A stretch of DNA of 64,000 bases from Varroa destructor (taxonomy: Eukaryota; Arthropoda; Arachnida; Mesostigmata; Varroidae). The position numbers and the translations under genes were made by a program. The DNA is taken from positions 25,460,479 through 25,524,478 of the forward strand of contig NW_019211455.1 of NCBI RefSeq assembly GCF_002443255.2, written 5' to 3'. Position 1 is the stretch's first letter, and every line of letters begins with the position of its first letter. Below, piece by piece: positions 37,331 through 50,600 of this stretch. The notes below the pieces were generated by a model that did no database searches, was not told the origin of the DNA, and saw nothing but the letters and a program-made list of their open reading frames with translations.

Positions 37331-40300
37331 GATTCCTATTGTGGATACTTGAGAGAGGGCAGACCACAACGATAGGTTTCACGTAACCGCTTTCTATTTG
37401 AATCAATCCCTAGAAAAAGGTTGAACTGTTCATGCAGAGAGCAAGAACGAACCATTGCCGAATGTTATCCGTACGGTTTATTATATAACACTACATACAG
37501 TAAATTCTCGGTATTTTGATGCGTCAGTGTTTAAACAACATATTTGCTATGAAATAAGACGTTGGTTGAAAGTTGAGACTAAGCCCTGTCTGCAAAGTAG
37601 AATTTCAAAAAAAGATGACCAACCGATGCTGATCTTTATAGTCGAACGCGCGCTAAGAGAAGGTGTTTCTCAGAATAGAGACCAGGTGTGCTTGTCATCC
37701 ATTGCTTAGTTCTTGCCATAGCAAAGTGTACGTGCACTTGAGCAAATCCAGAGAGCTAATCTTGTGTACCACTTTTTTAATATTACGTTTAATTATGTGT
37801 CAGGTCCAAGGCGGTAGCTCGAACGAGACCCATGGAACATGCATGTCTGTGAAGAACGTTCAGATCGGCTTCTGCTAATGGTATACGTACACAAATGCTA
37901 CAGGGTTTCGGGAACGTATCATTTCTTGCCGTACGATTACACGTCACGCTCGTACCACTTCCTTTCTTTTGGGACATAATAAAGCGCATTTACTTATTAT
38001 AGAAGTGTAACATCTAAGCTTTTACGTCCAATGAAACTGAGGCGTTTTTAAATAAAAATAATACATTTTATACTTTTTTTTTTTAAATTTATTTAGAAGT
38101 ATTTGGCTTATTGTGACTATCAGAAAATATATAGCGATTTTACACCGAGAGAGAGATAAGTAATGACGACAAATTTTGATTCGCATTTATATCAGATGTA
38201 ATTTCACAGTTGGAAGAATGGTAGCTAGAAAAAAACCCACGTTGGTATATCTATTTCAGCTGTGAAACCACACCCAAACCTTCCCCTAGGAAAATACTTG
38301 TCCAGACATCACAGCTGTACGCAGACAGTGACTCTGGAGATTTACCTGTATATGTATTAAGTAAGTTTTAAAATTAGACAAAGATCACATAATGCCGTTA
38401 AAGTGATCTTAATTTATAGGTTCTCAACACATTCATCAAAAAGACACATTAAAATTATTCACTTTCTTGACAACTGAGTAAAAGCTTCTAGTGTTATATG
38501 TTAGGTATAGTACGTTGTCAAGCTATTTATAAAGCAGAAGTTTAATAGTCTAGTATTCTGGTGGGTTATGATTGGCCCATCGATAAACCTATTCCCGATT
38601 AAGTGAACTTTTTTCATGTCATTAATGCCAATACGAGTCTAAACAATAGTCGTATATAGTGTGTCACACGTCAATCCTCTATTTGATGACTTTCCTTTAT
38701 TAGAACAACCTCACCTCCCGCAGTGACACAAATATGACAAACGGACGAATCGACTTCACAACACTGTGAATGCTTTGTTACCTATGAAATGTTCTATTCA
38801 GGAGATGGCGAAAGGAACCCGACAATATGCGGTGTATCCTAACGCCAAGTGAAGAAGGCTTGAAAGTTTGTTTGAAGCTTAGTCCAGCCGAGAGGTAGAA
38901 AAATGTCTGACCGTAGTGCGTACAAGCTTTTAGTTTGACGATACTCACCACTTAAAATACTTGTCTGACCACAACACAGAAATATCCTGTAAATTCTCGT
39001 TAATACGTTCGCTCTCAGCACTGTGATGTATGCAAGGGGTGCCTATCCGAGACCAAAGATTTTTCGTATTTTTTACCAAAATTTGTTCTGTTTTTGTGAT
39101 GATTCTTTAGTTGTGCCGAAATAACGATGTTTCTATTATGTCGACGTTACAACTGTTAGACTGAGGGATGCAAAAGGAGCAACGAGCGGAAATGAGCAAT
39201 GCAATTAGGCAATGCAGAGCACCCTCCTTTGAGACAGTGGTCTTTTCCTGAGTAACAACCCAGGACACTTTGTTACAAAATTGTTTTTCTTGGCAGTGCA
39301 AGTTCACGACGGTATGCCACTGTCCAGAGTTCCTTTTAGTATTATCGGGCGAGAAGAAGTGAGAACATTTAGGACTACAAGTGTACTGGGTTCTTGCTTG
39401 CCGGTTGCATCCTGATACGACTGTATTATGCAGCAGGCATCAGGCAAGCCTTGTAAAAAAAACTACGGCTCGCTTTAGCTTCTTAGTAATAATCGTCATA
39501 TTATAGGATTACGTTGTAGCATAATCTTACGCTGGTAAGCAGCATAGTCATCTAATAACCTCTAAGGTAAGTATTTGGGTACGTCATGTCCGTGTCGGTC
39601 GTATGTACTAATGTTTTCTTAGTTTCTAGATAGGACTTATCAGGGATATAGGAAGCTCAGCTGTATTTTCCTTCTGCTTTTAACGGTCCAGTGATCACCA
39701 TCGCCATCGAAAAACGCGGATCAGCTTTTCGTCTTGCTCTACCTTGTTAGGATTCCTTCCGCCAATAAAGTATGTACAGTGAGCACGTACGCTGTCAGTG
39801 TTGATTCAGGCGTAAACCACCATAGAAATCAATTTTAGGACACCCTAATGGCTGGCAACAAACTCCAACAGGGGCGAATGGGTTTTAGTATACAATTGAA
39901 CTCCCACAAGCCGTTTTTTATTCTGGCAAAATATACGCGAAATTACATATGCTATGCAAAAAACACAAAATGTTAGTAGGCGTAGATGACCTTCTTTCTT
40001 ATTTTGTCCTTATGGACCGTGTACTGCTTGCCACTGTACATCGTGATAGACCGCGATTTTTGAACGGTCTATAGGGCTCTGTATGAGATTAACTTTAGGT
40101 TTTACTTGAAATTTAGATATTAGTCAATATTGACTCGTATCTATATGTAAATCATTATATTACTATTAAATGAAACTTAATAATTATTAAGTTAATAGTA
40201 CTACGATAGATACTTTTCAGGCTTTTGCTTACGAGATGTGAATGGCCCACTCTAAGCTGGCTATGTCTTTACTGATTATTTCCGTTAAAATGAAAAATTA

Positions 40301-43300
40301 TATATTCCAATGGCGACCTTAAATAGCCGTACGTAGGTTTTCGTATCCGTATTCGTTATTTTGTTGGCACAAGAATAGATACAAATTACAGAATGGCCGT
40401 CAGAGACGAGAACTACCAAGCAATGCCTTGAAGATCTAATCAATTTTTTTTACTACTTAAGTCTAAACATGTATATGCTTATCATCCGTATCGATAATGC
40501 TATTTAGTGCAAACGTTAACGGACGTCAAAATAGAGAAGGTCAGACACGATAATCTTGGTAGCTCGCTATTGCATAAGAAGTCGTTCGCGCTCTTAAAGC
40601 GATCTTTTTAAAAACAGTCGATGACTTCAATGCAATAGAAGCTACTTATGACGCTTGAATGCCAATTTTTTGTGCGTCCGTGGCTAGGCAAGTTGTACTA
40701 TTTTCTGATATTGTTCAGTGGTAGTCAGTATAATTTTTAGATGGGTGGCTAACAGTCAACCATTTTGAGCTAACTAAGCTCGATTGGTCGTATGATTTAA
40801 TTATATAACTATTATCAACTGAAAGAGACCCCCTATTCCAAATAACAAGCCATAGCCGTAAAGCTATTTCCACCGTCTAGCCAAGCCTTCGATTTATACG
40901 ACTGATGCTAAATGGAAGTTTAAATTCGATGTATCTGACTCAGTTGTACCTCATTTCCTCTATGACACCGCATTTTACGTACTGTCGCAGCGGTTGCTGC
41001 TGTGCTATTTCAGATAATGAAGGTCGGTTGAATTTTTCTATTTTTTCTCATTGATCGTTCGTTTCTGGTATCGTCTGTCCAACGTGCCTAAAATAGCCTA
41101 TACAAAGAGCCTAGAAATGGCATTTCGTCCCCGCACCCGACGATATGTTTACATCCCTGCAACACAAATACACTTTATTATGCAGAAACGGGCATGTGAC
41201 ACTCATTCGTTCGAATCGAGTCTCAAACAACGTTTCCAATCATATCTGCTTATACCTTTGACCGAGTTTTCCGTCTCGCTTGAGGCATATCCTGGAGGCT
41301 GCTGATCTTATCATCGGTACCTATGCGCCCGGCTGTGGATAGACGACGTTACAGAATGGTCTGTAACAGACCAGCCCGCTGCATTTTTCGGAGAGAGTAA
41401 ATTATGTGAGATCTCTGCGTACTTGGGTGGGCTACCTACTGATTCAGTATGCCGTTTTGCCACATTTGTTGTCACTCGGTCGCCGGCTGGCGTACGACGT
41501 CCTCTCGTTGCTGACCTTCAGCAGCGGCAGATTGGAAAATTTTCCCAATATAACGATAAAAGATATGGCAGTAACGATGTTCTCGTTCTGGACAACAACA
41601 CGTGTTGAAATGGTTATCTTTTATACGTGTTAGTAATACCGCTCTCACGGTCTACGACAGCGGCCGTGCGTCTATGCGTGGGATCGAAAACGATTCAGGA
41701 AGAAGTGCGTATCCACTGCGTAGACAAACACTAGCATGCTTCAAGATAACGTAGATACCCCGTCAACCTGTCAATATCGGTACGCGACAATCAACAAGCC
41801 TATGCTTCGTTTAATCTATACTGTGTCATAGCTAGGGATAGCTAAGGACCAACTAGGGTAGAACGGAAAGCATGATTTCGTATACAATTTGTTAGCGATT
41901 TATTTGCCGGTAGGAAGACAATAAACTGCTAATTTTATCCATGTCTTTCGAATAAATAATCACCTATAATAATAAATAATACTATTATAATCGTTATGGG
42001 TAGTTTCGCATCGTAAGACCACAATTGGCAACGTTGATCTAGTTGCTCTAGGCTAGCTTTTTCAGCTGGCATTTATTTAGCCAGGCATGACAAAACGAGC
42101 GCTCTACTTCAAAACCTCGCGCTGTTTTAGTGCTACAGAAACCATGATAAATCATCGCGCGATTTCTCTCAGATAGTATGTTTGAGGTAAATTGTCTAAC
42201 GAAGACATCGAAATGAGCCAAGAAGCACATGCAGCCCAACTAAGCGTGTAACTTTATAGTTACCTGCAAATTTACTGGTTAGTATAAACTGAAGGTATTG
42301 ACCATTATATCAAGCATTATTGTAAGTTCCTGCTAAATACGAAACTGCATTATGAATGGGACAGCTGTAAACTTGTCAACAAATCGACAACGGTACGTTA
42401 ACATTCTTACGAAACAGTAAATGACGCTGTTTTATTGATTGCCTCCATATACTCTCATTAGGCCTTTCTATTGATTTTTCTCCCAATAACGGCCCTAGTG
42501 GGCAATATGCCGTCGCTGCACTCCTATAATTACACTAATAACTTTTCTATTTCTGCAGGGGTTTTTTCAAGCACTCAACACATTTGTAAACGAAGCCGGT
42601 TCAGGAAACAGGTTTAGAAATATTCAAATCCACTCAAAAAAAAAAATCCCATAACGACTTTTTCGTTCGAAATTACTGAGTTTGTTAATTTAAGCCAACT
42701 TCCCAGGATTTCTGTTCCCTTTCGGCCACCATCCCGAAAACGTTGGCTGAAGCAATTTTACGTCAGCTAGAAAGAAATCAATGCAGTCTCTGCTTGCAGA
42801 GGTCCTATTCGTACGACGTAAAACATATGGGAGGCTACCTCACTACTGCGTCACGCCATACCTTTTTGCATATTAATGAGGGCATGTCCTGCCGCAAGAC
42901 CTGAGCGCTTACTTAGCGTTCTAATAATATTATCAATTAACGCTCGAGGGTACAGGATAATATTATTCCTGTTATTGTTTGTGGCTTTAGATCGGACTCG
43001 AAATGTGGGCACGGGCAAGCTAATGCATATGGACAAACATTATACAATTAGGATATCAATTGTAGCTGGCTATAGAATTACCATAACTAAATTGAACGTA
43101 ATTAGGTATGTACAAGTAAAACGTTGTGCTTACCCACATCGTGGATTGGGGTAGCCGAACGCGGCAAGTGCAACAGGCACAGCTGCGAGTCGCAAAGTAC
43201 CGAACCGAAAAGTTCTACGCCAGGCTCTAAGTTATAGCAGCGAATGTTAACTTAAAAAGAAATCAAGATTGCAGTACTCTTTCATGTCCGAAACATCGTC

Positions 43301-44871
43301 TGCTAGTTTTTCAGAGAAACATTTTATCGATATATTACGTTTCAATTCGTAGATATCGTTAATTTTAGGCCACCGTTGAACTTAATGCCAAGATGCCAAT
43401 GTGCGTATACATTTTTTTTTCTTTTTATTATAAAGCATTGGCGTTTGCCAAAGTACCTGGCAGCTAAACGAAAGTACGTATGACAACATAGCAAGAAGTA
43501 CGTATTTAACTTTCTCATGTAGAAATACGGTACCGCCACACCTATAGTTCGATGCTGTTGTGTTATAATACTATGGTGATCGTGTCATAGCTACGACAAC
43601 GAGAACCGATTTAATTAGCTAATATAAGAATATCCTGTGGTATGGCTACGATATCATATTATGGGACCATAAAAATACTAGTAAAAGTGTACAGTTAAAT
43701 CCGCCTTTATCGCAAATCCGCTAATTTAACGTATGCGAAACGAAAAGCTTCAATATGTCAATTGTAGAAGGTTTTTTTTGTCAGGGTTTTAGCGTTTAGA
43801 CTCCCCGAGAAGCTTTGACATACCGTCAGCTTTTGTTTGAATTCCGTAGATACACTTCCTATATAAAGTGGAGTTTGTTTTTCAATAGAGACGTAAAAAA
43901 TCGCTCAAATAAGAAGGCTTAAGTCAAAAATTAGAGCGGTAGTAAAAGTAGGCGCCAATTGGGTCGGGTTCGCCATTTTTAATCTTAATTTGGACACAAT
44001 TTTATTTGTTCAAATATTAAACAATTTGCTATAATTGTTACTTTAGAAGGATATAATCAGATATGATGTTGCAAAGAAAACATTGACAGTTGTGGGTTAT
44101 GATAAAGAATGATAGACGTGTGCGCAGGCCCAGAATGTACATCCTCCCAGTAATGTAATTATCTACACTTTGCGAATTAAATGCTAGTAACCCATTTAGG
44201 GGCCCAAAAACCACTGCGTCTTAGTGCTAGAGATGTCAGTCGGATGGTACGTAGGAAAAAATGTATGGCATTTTTCTTTGCTTATATATATATATATATA
44301 TATGTATATGAAGCTTTCGGAAATTAAAAAAAAAACTTTGTCGGAATAGTCGCCTAATTTTTTTGAGCTCATTTTGTCTGTCGCCATGGAAGAATCATTA
44401 TTATCTGTATTTTTTTTTTGCACAACACACATTTCTATTTACCGCAAAGCGAGCGATGACCATCTCCAAAAAATTGTTTTGTATTAGTTTTTCAACTTGA
44501 AGTCTACAAGGTGGCTATAAACTTAATCTCGGCGCAGAAAGGCGTTAGAAATAAATGTTGAAATTTTAACAAGTTACAGCCGCTTATCAACAAAAGGCCA
44601 TATATATCTGTTACAGAAAAAATGGTCAGGGAGTAGTTTAGCTAGCCAACATTTGCTACAGAGTAATATCGAAAGTATCTCTTTTGAGAAGTATATGTAG
44701 TAGTCCAAAATTTATTAGACTGCACAAAACAATAAAGGACGTCTATTAAACAGAACTTTAATACAAATAGTAAAGAGATATAAAGAGTAAATTGATCGGC
44801 AATAAGCGGCACTTTGGAATCAATACGTCGTCACACGGCTTTATTGCGTGACAGGCGAGGCACTATAAACA
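37331..44871. other. No gene recognised
   Basis: AT-rich DNA upstream of the secreted-protein gene. The frames at 41,051-41,305 and 41,406-41,633 overlap others in different phases and show no domain. One TA microsatellite lies near the right edge. Confidence 0.4.
44283..44303. repeat. (TA)n microsatellite
   Basis: About ten TA units. Confidence 0.9.
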
Positions 44872-45875
44872 TTAATTTTTCGATTTGTATAAGCCAAATA
44901 TGCTACATCCGTAATTTGAGCGCGTACGAGGTTGCTTAAAGGTAGCCTTAAACAGGTCGATAAGGTTGTCTGGCCTGATAATTTCAGTGCACTCCGTCAA
45001 ATAAATAGTCTTGCAGACCACACCGTTCGAGTGAGCTTAAAAATAAGCAGCTGAAAGTTGCGTTCGGCGATGCCCATAAAACCTAAATCTCTAATGAAGT
45101 TCCCGTGTTAAAATCATTAGATCACTGTTACGTTTTTCTAACTTACTTGTGTCATCTAGCACAAGGTACGACATAATTGCCATATTATTAGTGACATTAA
45201 ACTAACTTATTAGAGCTGATAGTCCGAAATTCAACTTGACGCCTGTAACTATCTCTAGGAATACGCTCAATTAGCGAATGGTAAATGGCATAAGGGACCC
45301 TTCCCATAATATTCGTTAAAGTTATTTGAGGCGATATAGTTGAGTGTGTTGTTAGCAATGTCCACGCCTAAAGACGTTGCTCGCAACGTTACGAATGGCT
45401 CCTTTCTTACTGGGTCATTGTTGAAAGTGTAGGTTTTTAGGACCGACGGAAAGTTTGTGGGCTGTAAAGAGAAACTGATTGTTCCCCACACAAAATATAA
45501 CTTTGCTTTTTGGGTGTCTTCAGTTGACCTTGAGCTGGTCGAATCCTTGAGAAATATTAGCAAACACTTCAAAAAGATATCCACAGAATGCTATTTGCTT
45601 TGATCTCGTAGACTGGCATTGCGAGCGATAATCTCTGGCCTAGTGTGCAGCCAACACGTGGACCACTTCCTCATGGTTCCTTCCGTCGTTTGCAAATGTT
45701 TATAATTTTTGTACAGGGTAATTTGATTTTTGGCTTTATTTCGCTTAGGGACTTCACACGTAACACTAGACATTTTACTAGCTTTTAAGCAGATATCTAT
45801 ATCGTTACTGCGTGAAGTCACAGGGAGAACGTCTGTGGGTTTATATTCTGTGACAACTGAACCAATGCATGGTAG
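44872..45875 (-). pseudogene. Decayed reading frame of about 335 codons, family not recognised
   Basis: Minus strand. One frame is open from 45,875 to 45,267 except for a single TAG at 45,591-45,593. It includes VVTEYKPTDVLPVTSRSNDI near its start and FVTLRATSLGVDIANNTLNY near its end. After an apparent frameshift at about 45,270-45,310 a second frame continues from about 45,270 to a TAA at 44,872. This one has only three internal stops (45,202, 45,091 and 45,037) and includes FLEIVTGVKLNFGLSALIS, NNMAIMSYLVLDDTSKLEK and CKTIYLTECTEIIRPDNLID. A run this long with so few stops in AT-rich DNA argues for former coding. It could be a dead transposon protein, a pseudogene, or a real gene with an intron near the shift; CAA/GTAAGT at about 45,144 is an internal donor-like site. 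I recognise no catalytic motif. Confidence 0.45.
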
Positions 45876-46399
45876 TTAACGTTACTTATAGACATAAAAT
45901 ATAAACTATTTCATTTACAGTAGTAACCCGAAGAACAGCTACTTAAGACCAGCACTAAAGAGGCTGGTTCAGGTAGACTAAAAGGTGTGCATGGATAAAA
46001 TTAAGCTTAAAAAGCTCAGCATAGCCTCCTAACCATTTAACAGCAGAAAAAACAAACGGCGCGTTGGAGTTCCTTCTTTGTGCAATTCAATGATTAGGTA
46101 TTAAACGGCTGCCATTAGCCGACTGTGCATCCTGGGTCTATCCTGCAAGGAAATATCAATGTCTTTGGAATATTACATGCGAACAAATTTCTACCTGCAA
46201 TCACAGCCATACGCATATATACCTAGACAACTGACAATCGTTGTAGAGAATCATATTCTAATATATAACGATAATAAAATTTCAACCGCACTACTTTTTG
46301 CGCTGTTTTAACAGCTTGTAATTAGCAGCCATAGCTTTATTCGCTGTTTTTTTTTTTATCTCTATGATAAACGCTACCTGATGCTTAGTATTCGTGTTC

Positions 46400-47600
46400 A
46401 TCATTAACGACAAAGCAAATAAACCCAGCGCCCGATTGAGTCCAAACGATACCGACGCTCCTCTCCGCTTCGTCCGTTTCAATCGATTCGTTTACAGGAA
46501 AGTGTTATCTATCGAGGTCGCAGTGTCGCATCGCAATGAACGAACAAGCAGCATTTCGGATCACGTCGCAGGGTACGAGCGGCCAGCGGTCATTGCTCCG
46601 ATCCGACCTCGATGCTTCTTTTTGGGCAGCGATTCCGCAGAAACACTCAATAAAACAATTCCTATCCGTCTAAAGACTGGCCACGTTCCTCGTGTCACGA
46701 TGCAGGATCGTATCCGAGCTTTGTTCGGTTCTGTGGCGAGGCGAGAGATAACTGTAGGGACGCAATCAGAGGACAACTGCGAAGTGGGTCGGGTTTCCTT
46801 CTGCTTCATGAGTAGCCTGTGTCAAACTGTGCCGTAAATTTCCACCACAACACAATCGGTGGCCTAACAAATTTGGCGCGAAAACAAAAAAAGAAGAAGC
46901 TGCAACCGCGCAGAACTCAAGAACTAGAGAGCGTATAATGCGTCGAACAGAATAAAATAATATTGGGGTTTTAGCTAGAAACGGTAAATGCAAGCGAGAA
47001 CCTATACCACAGCGACGATGCTCACGGTCCCTCTGCCGCTGCTACGGCTGTAGCATCAGGGCTGCACTGTACTGTCGTCTTTTTGTCTGTCCCGCCTTTA
47101 AATTCCCTTTCGGGCGAGCGACCGCCGTTCGGTTCTCGCTTTTGCTCGCTGTTTTCCTGCTGCCGCTGAACTGAGAGCTACCATCGTTATCGATGCTTCA
47201 GCTGACAGCACAGAGAACATAATAACGGCAAGCCGACGACCTACCGAATTTTTCGTCGTATAGCGAACGGCACCCCGCTTCTAAAGCCAGTGTATCTGCA
47301 GATCCTCTAATAAAACTAACTCTCTCATTGAAGAGTTAACTCTGTCAAACTAACGCCGTTCGCAAAAGTGCGGGGTTGCTGGAGCAGCGAAATTCGAATG
47401 CGCCGCATTCGATGAAATTCATAAATGCTTGGGGCTTTAGGGTGCTTTATAGTTTGAGGCCCAAAATATGGACATCGTGTAAGATCACTATAAGTCAAAC
47501 TGCTCAACAAGTGGACCGATTTCTGGTTGTCGGTTTGGTGTTTTCATCGTTGTCGGGCTCCTTTCACACTTGACATAACCGTCACGTTCACATCGTGAGT
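46400..47600. other. GC- and CpG-richer block, possible promoter or 5' UTR region
   Basis: Base composition rises well above the flanks, with many CpG and CGN-rich stretches (for example 46,440-46,620 and 47,100-47,200). A 147-codon plus-strand frame (46,394-46,837) and overlapping minus-strand frames are open together, as expected from composition rather than from one coding strand. I see no convincing exon pair, so a housekeeping-type promoter or UTR is only an inference. Confidence 0.25.
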
Positions 47601-50600
47601 CACTCTGCTTTCCGGCCGTCCCCAGTGCAATCAGACTAGTTAGGTGTCTAGCAAGCACATCTGTAGGTCACCATCCCCGTTAGGTGCGACTGTCGTAGGT
47701 GTACTGTATACTACATAGCGTCCGTATATCTATCAGTATGCAGAGAAAGGGGCGACTAGAAAAAAGCTTCGTGGCCATTAACCATATAGTAAGCTTTCGA
47801 CCGTTGTCAACTAACGTTCTGTTTACAAATCAAAGTAAGCAGTAGCTGAAAGAATGGGCTTTGAACGTTCGATTTGAAGAGCTCTGGAACGTATCAACAG
47901 CTTGTTCGAAGAAGCTGGCTCTCTCGAATGATGTTATACAGCTTCAGGACCTGATGGTAGTCGGGGGAACGTCCTCAGTTTCCTTTCAGAATGGTTTAAT
48001 CTATTTGATGTCGGCTTTTTGTCGTTTTAACATGCCAGCACGGACGTGGAAAGCCCGGGAGCGGAAAGGCACCAACCATCCAATCCTAGATTGAAGAACT
48101 TAGAAAAGAGATAGAGAGACAACGCCATTTTTGATGTTGTCAGAGGAAAAATGTAGAATTACGCGAATTACGAGGTGAGACCACCACTAAGTCAGACGAG
48201 GAGCTAATGTGGACTCGATATTAGTAGCCCACACAAAGTATAGTTTATGGCCTTACCTAGATAGTAATCGGGAGGGCAAGTTTATAGTGTTGTGTTAGGC
48301 CACACCATCTCTTGTTGGCGTGCATTCGCAGCAGATATTCGACAAAATTCTAATTAAAAGTGTATTTTGAGTCGATCGAGCTTAAAAATCATTATCAAAG
48401 CCCCTCAGTTGACTCAAAATAAAGTAGCAAGAAGGAAATGAAGATAGACACATTTCCTTCTCTATGTTATTCACTTGAACAGCATACAGAAAGCTTTATT
48501 AGATATAATTTAATCTATATTATTCGTTTTTATGTAACTTGGGTAATCCGTGGCGTCATATCAGAACAGACATATCTATTAGGATCATCGAAACTGGGGA
48601 ATTACAACTAAACGATTAGTTATCTCTAATTAAAGTGCTCAGAGATTACAGATCAGATCGATAGGCCGATAGTTATATCCTAATAGTTTATCCTACCTGT
48701 CAATCTGAATTTTTTCACTGTAAATTACGTTAACGTTGAAAATGAACTCGCCTTTCTGGTAAAGCATTCTCAGCGCTGAGGTTTTTTGAGCCTTCTAAAA
48801 AGGGGTCATGGATGTGTCCATGAAGGCAATAATACCACCTGAAGGCGTACGTGCAAATCATCCGCGAACGGGGAAGTTGAGCGGAATTGGAAAGCGAAAA
48901 CAGGGCAGATATCATAAAGGCAATAGCCGATGCTGTTTTGTTCAGACAACCAATAGTTGAAATGGAGGGGGTTTATACGCCTATGTTTTAGACTCGCTGT
49001 CTTGAAAGGCATCCATTATTGGCAACGATAATTGAGAATAGAGACGATGCCTCTGTACTAAATGCCTATCCGTAGCATTACAGACAGAGAAAATCAGCGC
49101 CGAGACGTTAGTGCGCCTTCCGAACTATTACGCCGATTGACGTGACCAAAACTCACAAGTTTAGTTCTATATAATCGCTAGACATTTTGCTCTGAGATTA
49201 TATTTCGATTGCACAAAGCTTAATTTTAAAGGAATCCCCATAAAAATTTGAAATCTTGACCGCATGATGTACATCAAATATGCGGTAATATAAATGGTGA
49301 CCTGAAGAATTCATTTTTCACTATCAGTATTTTAAATTGAAAAAAGCACCTTAATAATCCAACTAAGTTGGGGAAAAGATTAATTAATTAGTCTATGTTT
49401 TCTGTTACTCGTAACTAATGCACCTGTTTCCAGCAGAATTTAGTTATTAAAAAAAACCTTGTTTCAATATAATTTGATAATCTCATTCAGGTCTATAAAA
49501 ACGCGTTTGACGCATTCAGATTGTCCTAACTAGGACATGTTCTGATATTGAGGCTTTCGCCTTGACCTGTCTGGAAACTTGTTAGATCAGATTATTTCTT
49601 TGCGGCTACCTAATTATTTTATTTTTAGCTGGCCTTAACTATGAAGCTGATACATCTTTTTCGCACGAGCTCTACCAAGGCGTAACCACAAAGACCGGCT
49701 TTCAATATCACGAAACTGAATCACCCGAGCTGGATATAACGGACAAATTCTACCGCAAGGGATAAATACTGCTAGACGAAGCTTAATACCTATGGTAAAC
49801 AGCCCATTGTTAGGTGCTAAAATCGAATACGATTGATGTCGACTGACAATGCCAATGCTTGTATAACCGACGTAACGCAAAGGTTGCTCCGATCACTTGC
49901 TGGCTGAGTATAAGGCCGTGTTGACATAGGTCCAATGCTATAAACATTCAGGACTAGATCCATACTACCCTTGGATGCACGCCTATATATGCATTTATGT
50001 ATGATCGACCTATATGTCTAGACAGAGGATATGGATTTCAACTAGTTTACTTATTGATATTACAATGGCACCTTACTGCCTCCTAGAGCTTCCAAAACCA
50101 CCTAAGAACCAAAGGTATTCATTGCAAACTTAAGCGAATCCCTGAAAGAGAGCATTTGCCACGCCTATTCATTAGCAATAAAATGTCCAAAAAGACCAAG
50201 ACTGTGTTCCGCATAGTCCATCACGACCTTCAGGCTATGCCATGAATTGATTCGTCTCTTCCATGCCAGAATCGTTTTTGTGCATGATAAATTCTAGCTT
50301 TCCCGGTAACGGACGTGTATCTCGGGGCCGTTCGATCAATTGCTCTGTGTACTCGTGTATTCATATAGCTGTTAACGTGAAATAATAACTCCCGGTCGGG
50401 CTTTCCATTCAGAGCCATCACACCGTAGAACTACAATTGTCTGATCAAGAGCTAACATAGGCCAGCAGAACATTTATCCTTTGTACGCCGTCATGTAAGC
50501 AGCGCGTCTTATTCATTAAAGACACCATGTCTACACGGTTCGCTACGCACTAGCAGATGACTAGAGCATTCGGAGCCAACACATCAAACACAGGAGTGAC

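Noticed and set aside
41423..41608. Frame with a faint resemblance to retroelement integrase zinc-binding regions
   Set aside because: No His/Cys pairs of a zinc finger and a longer overlapping frame exists; no real support.
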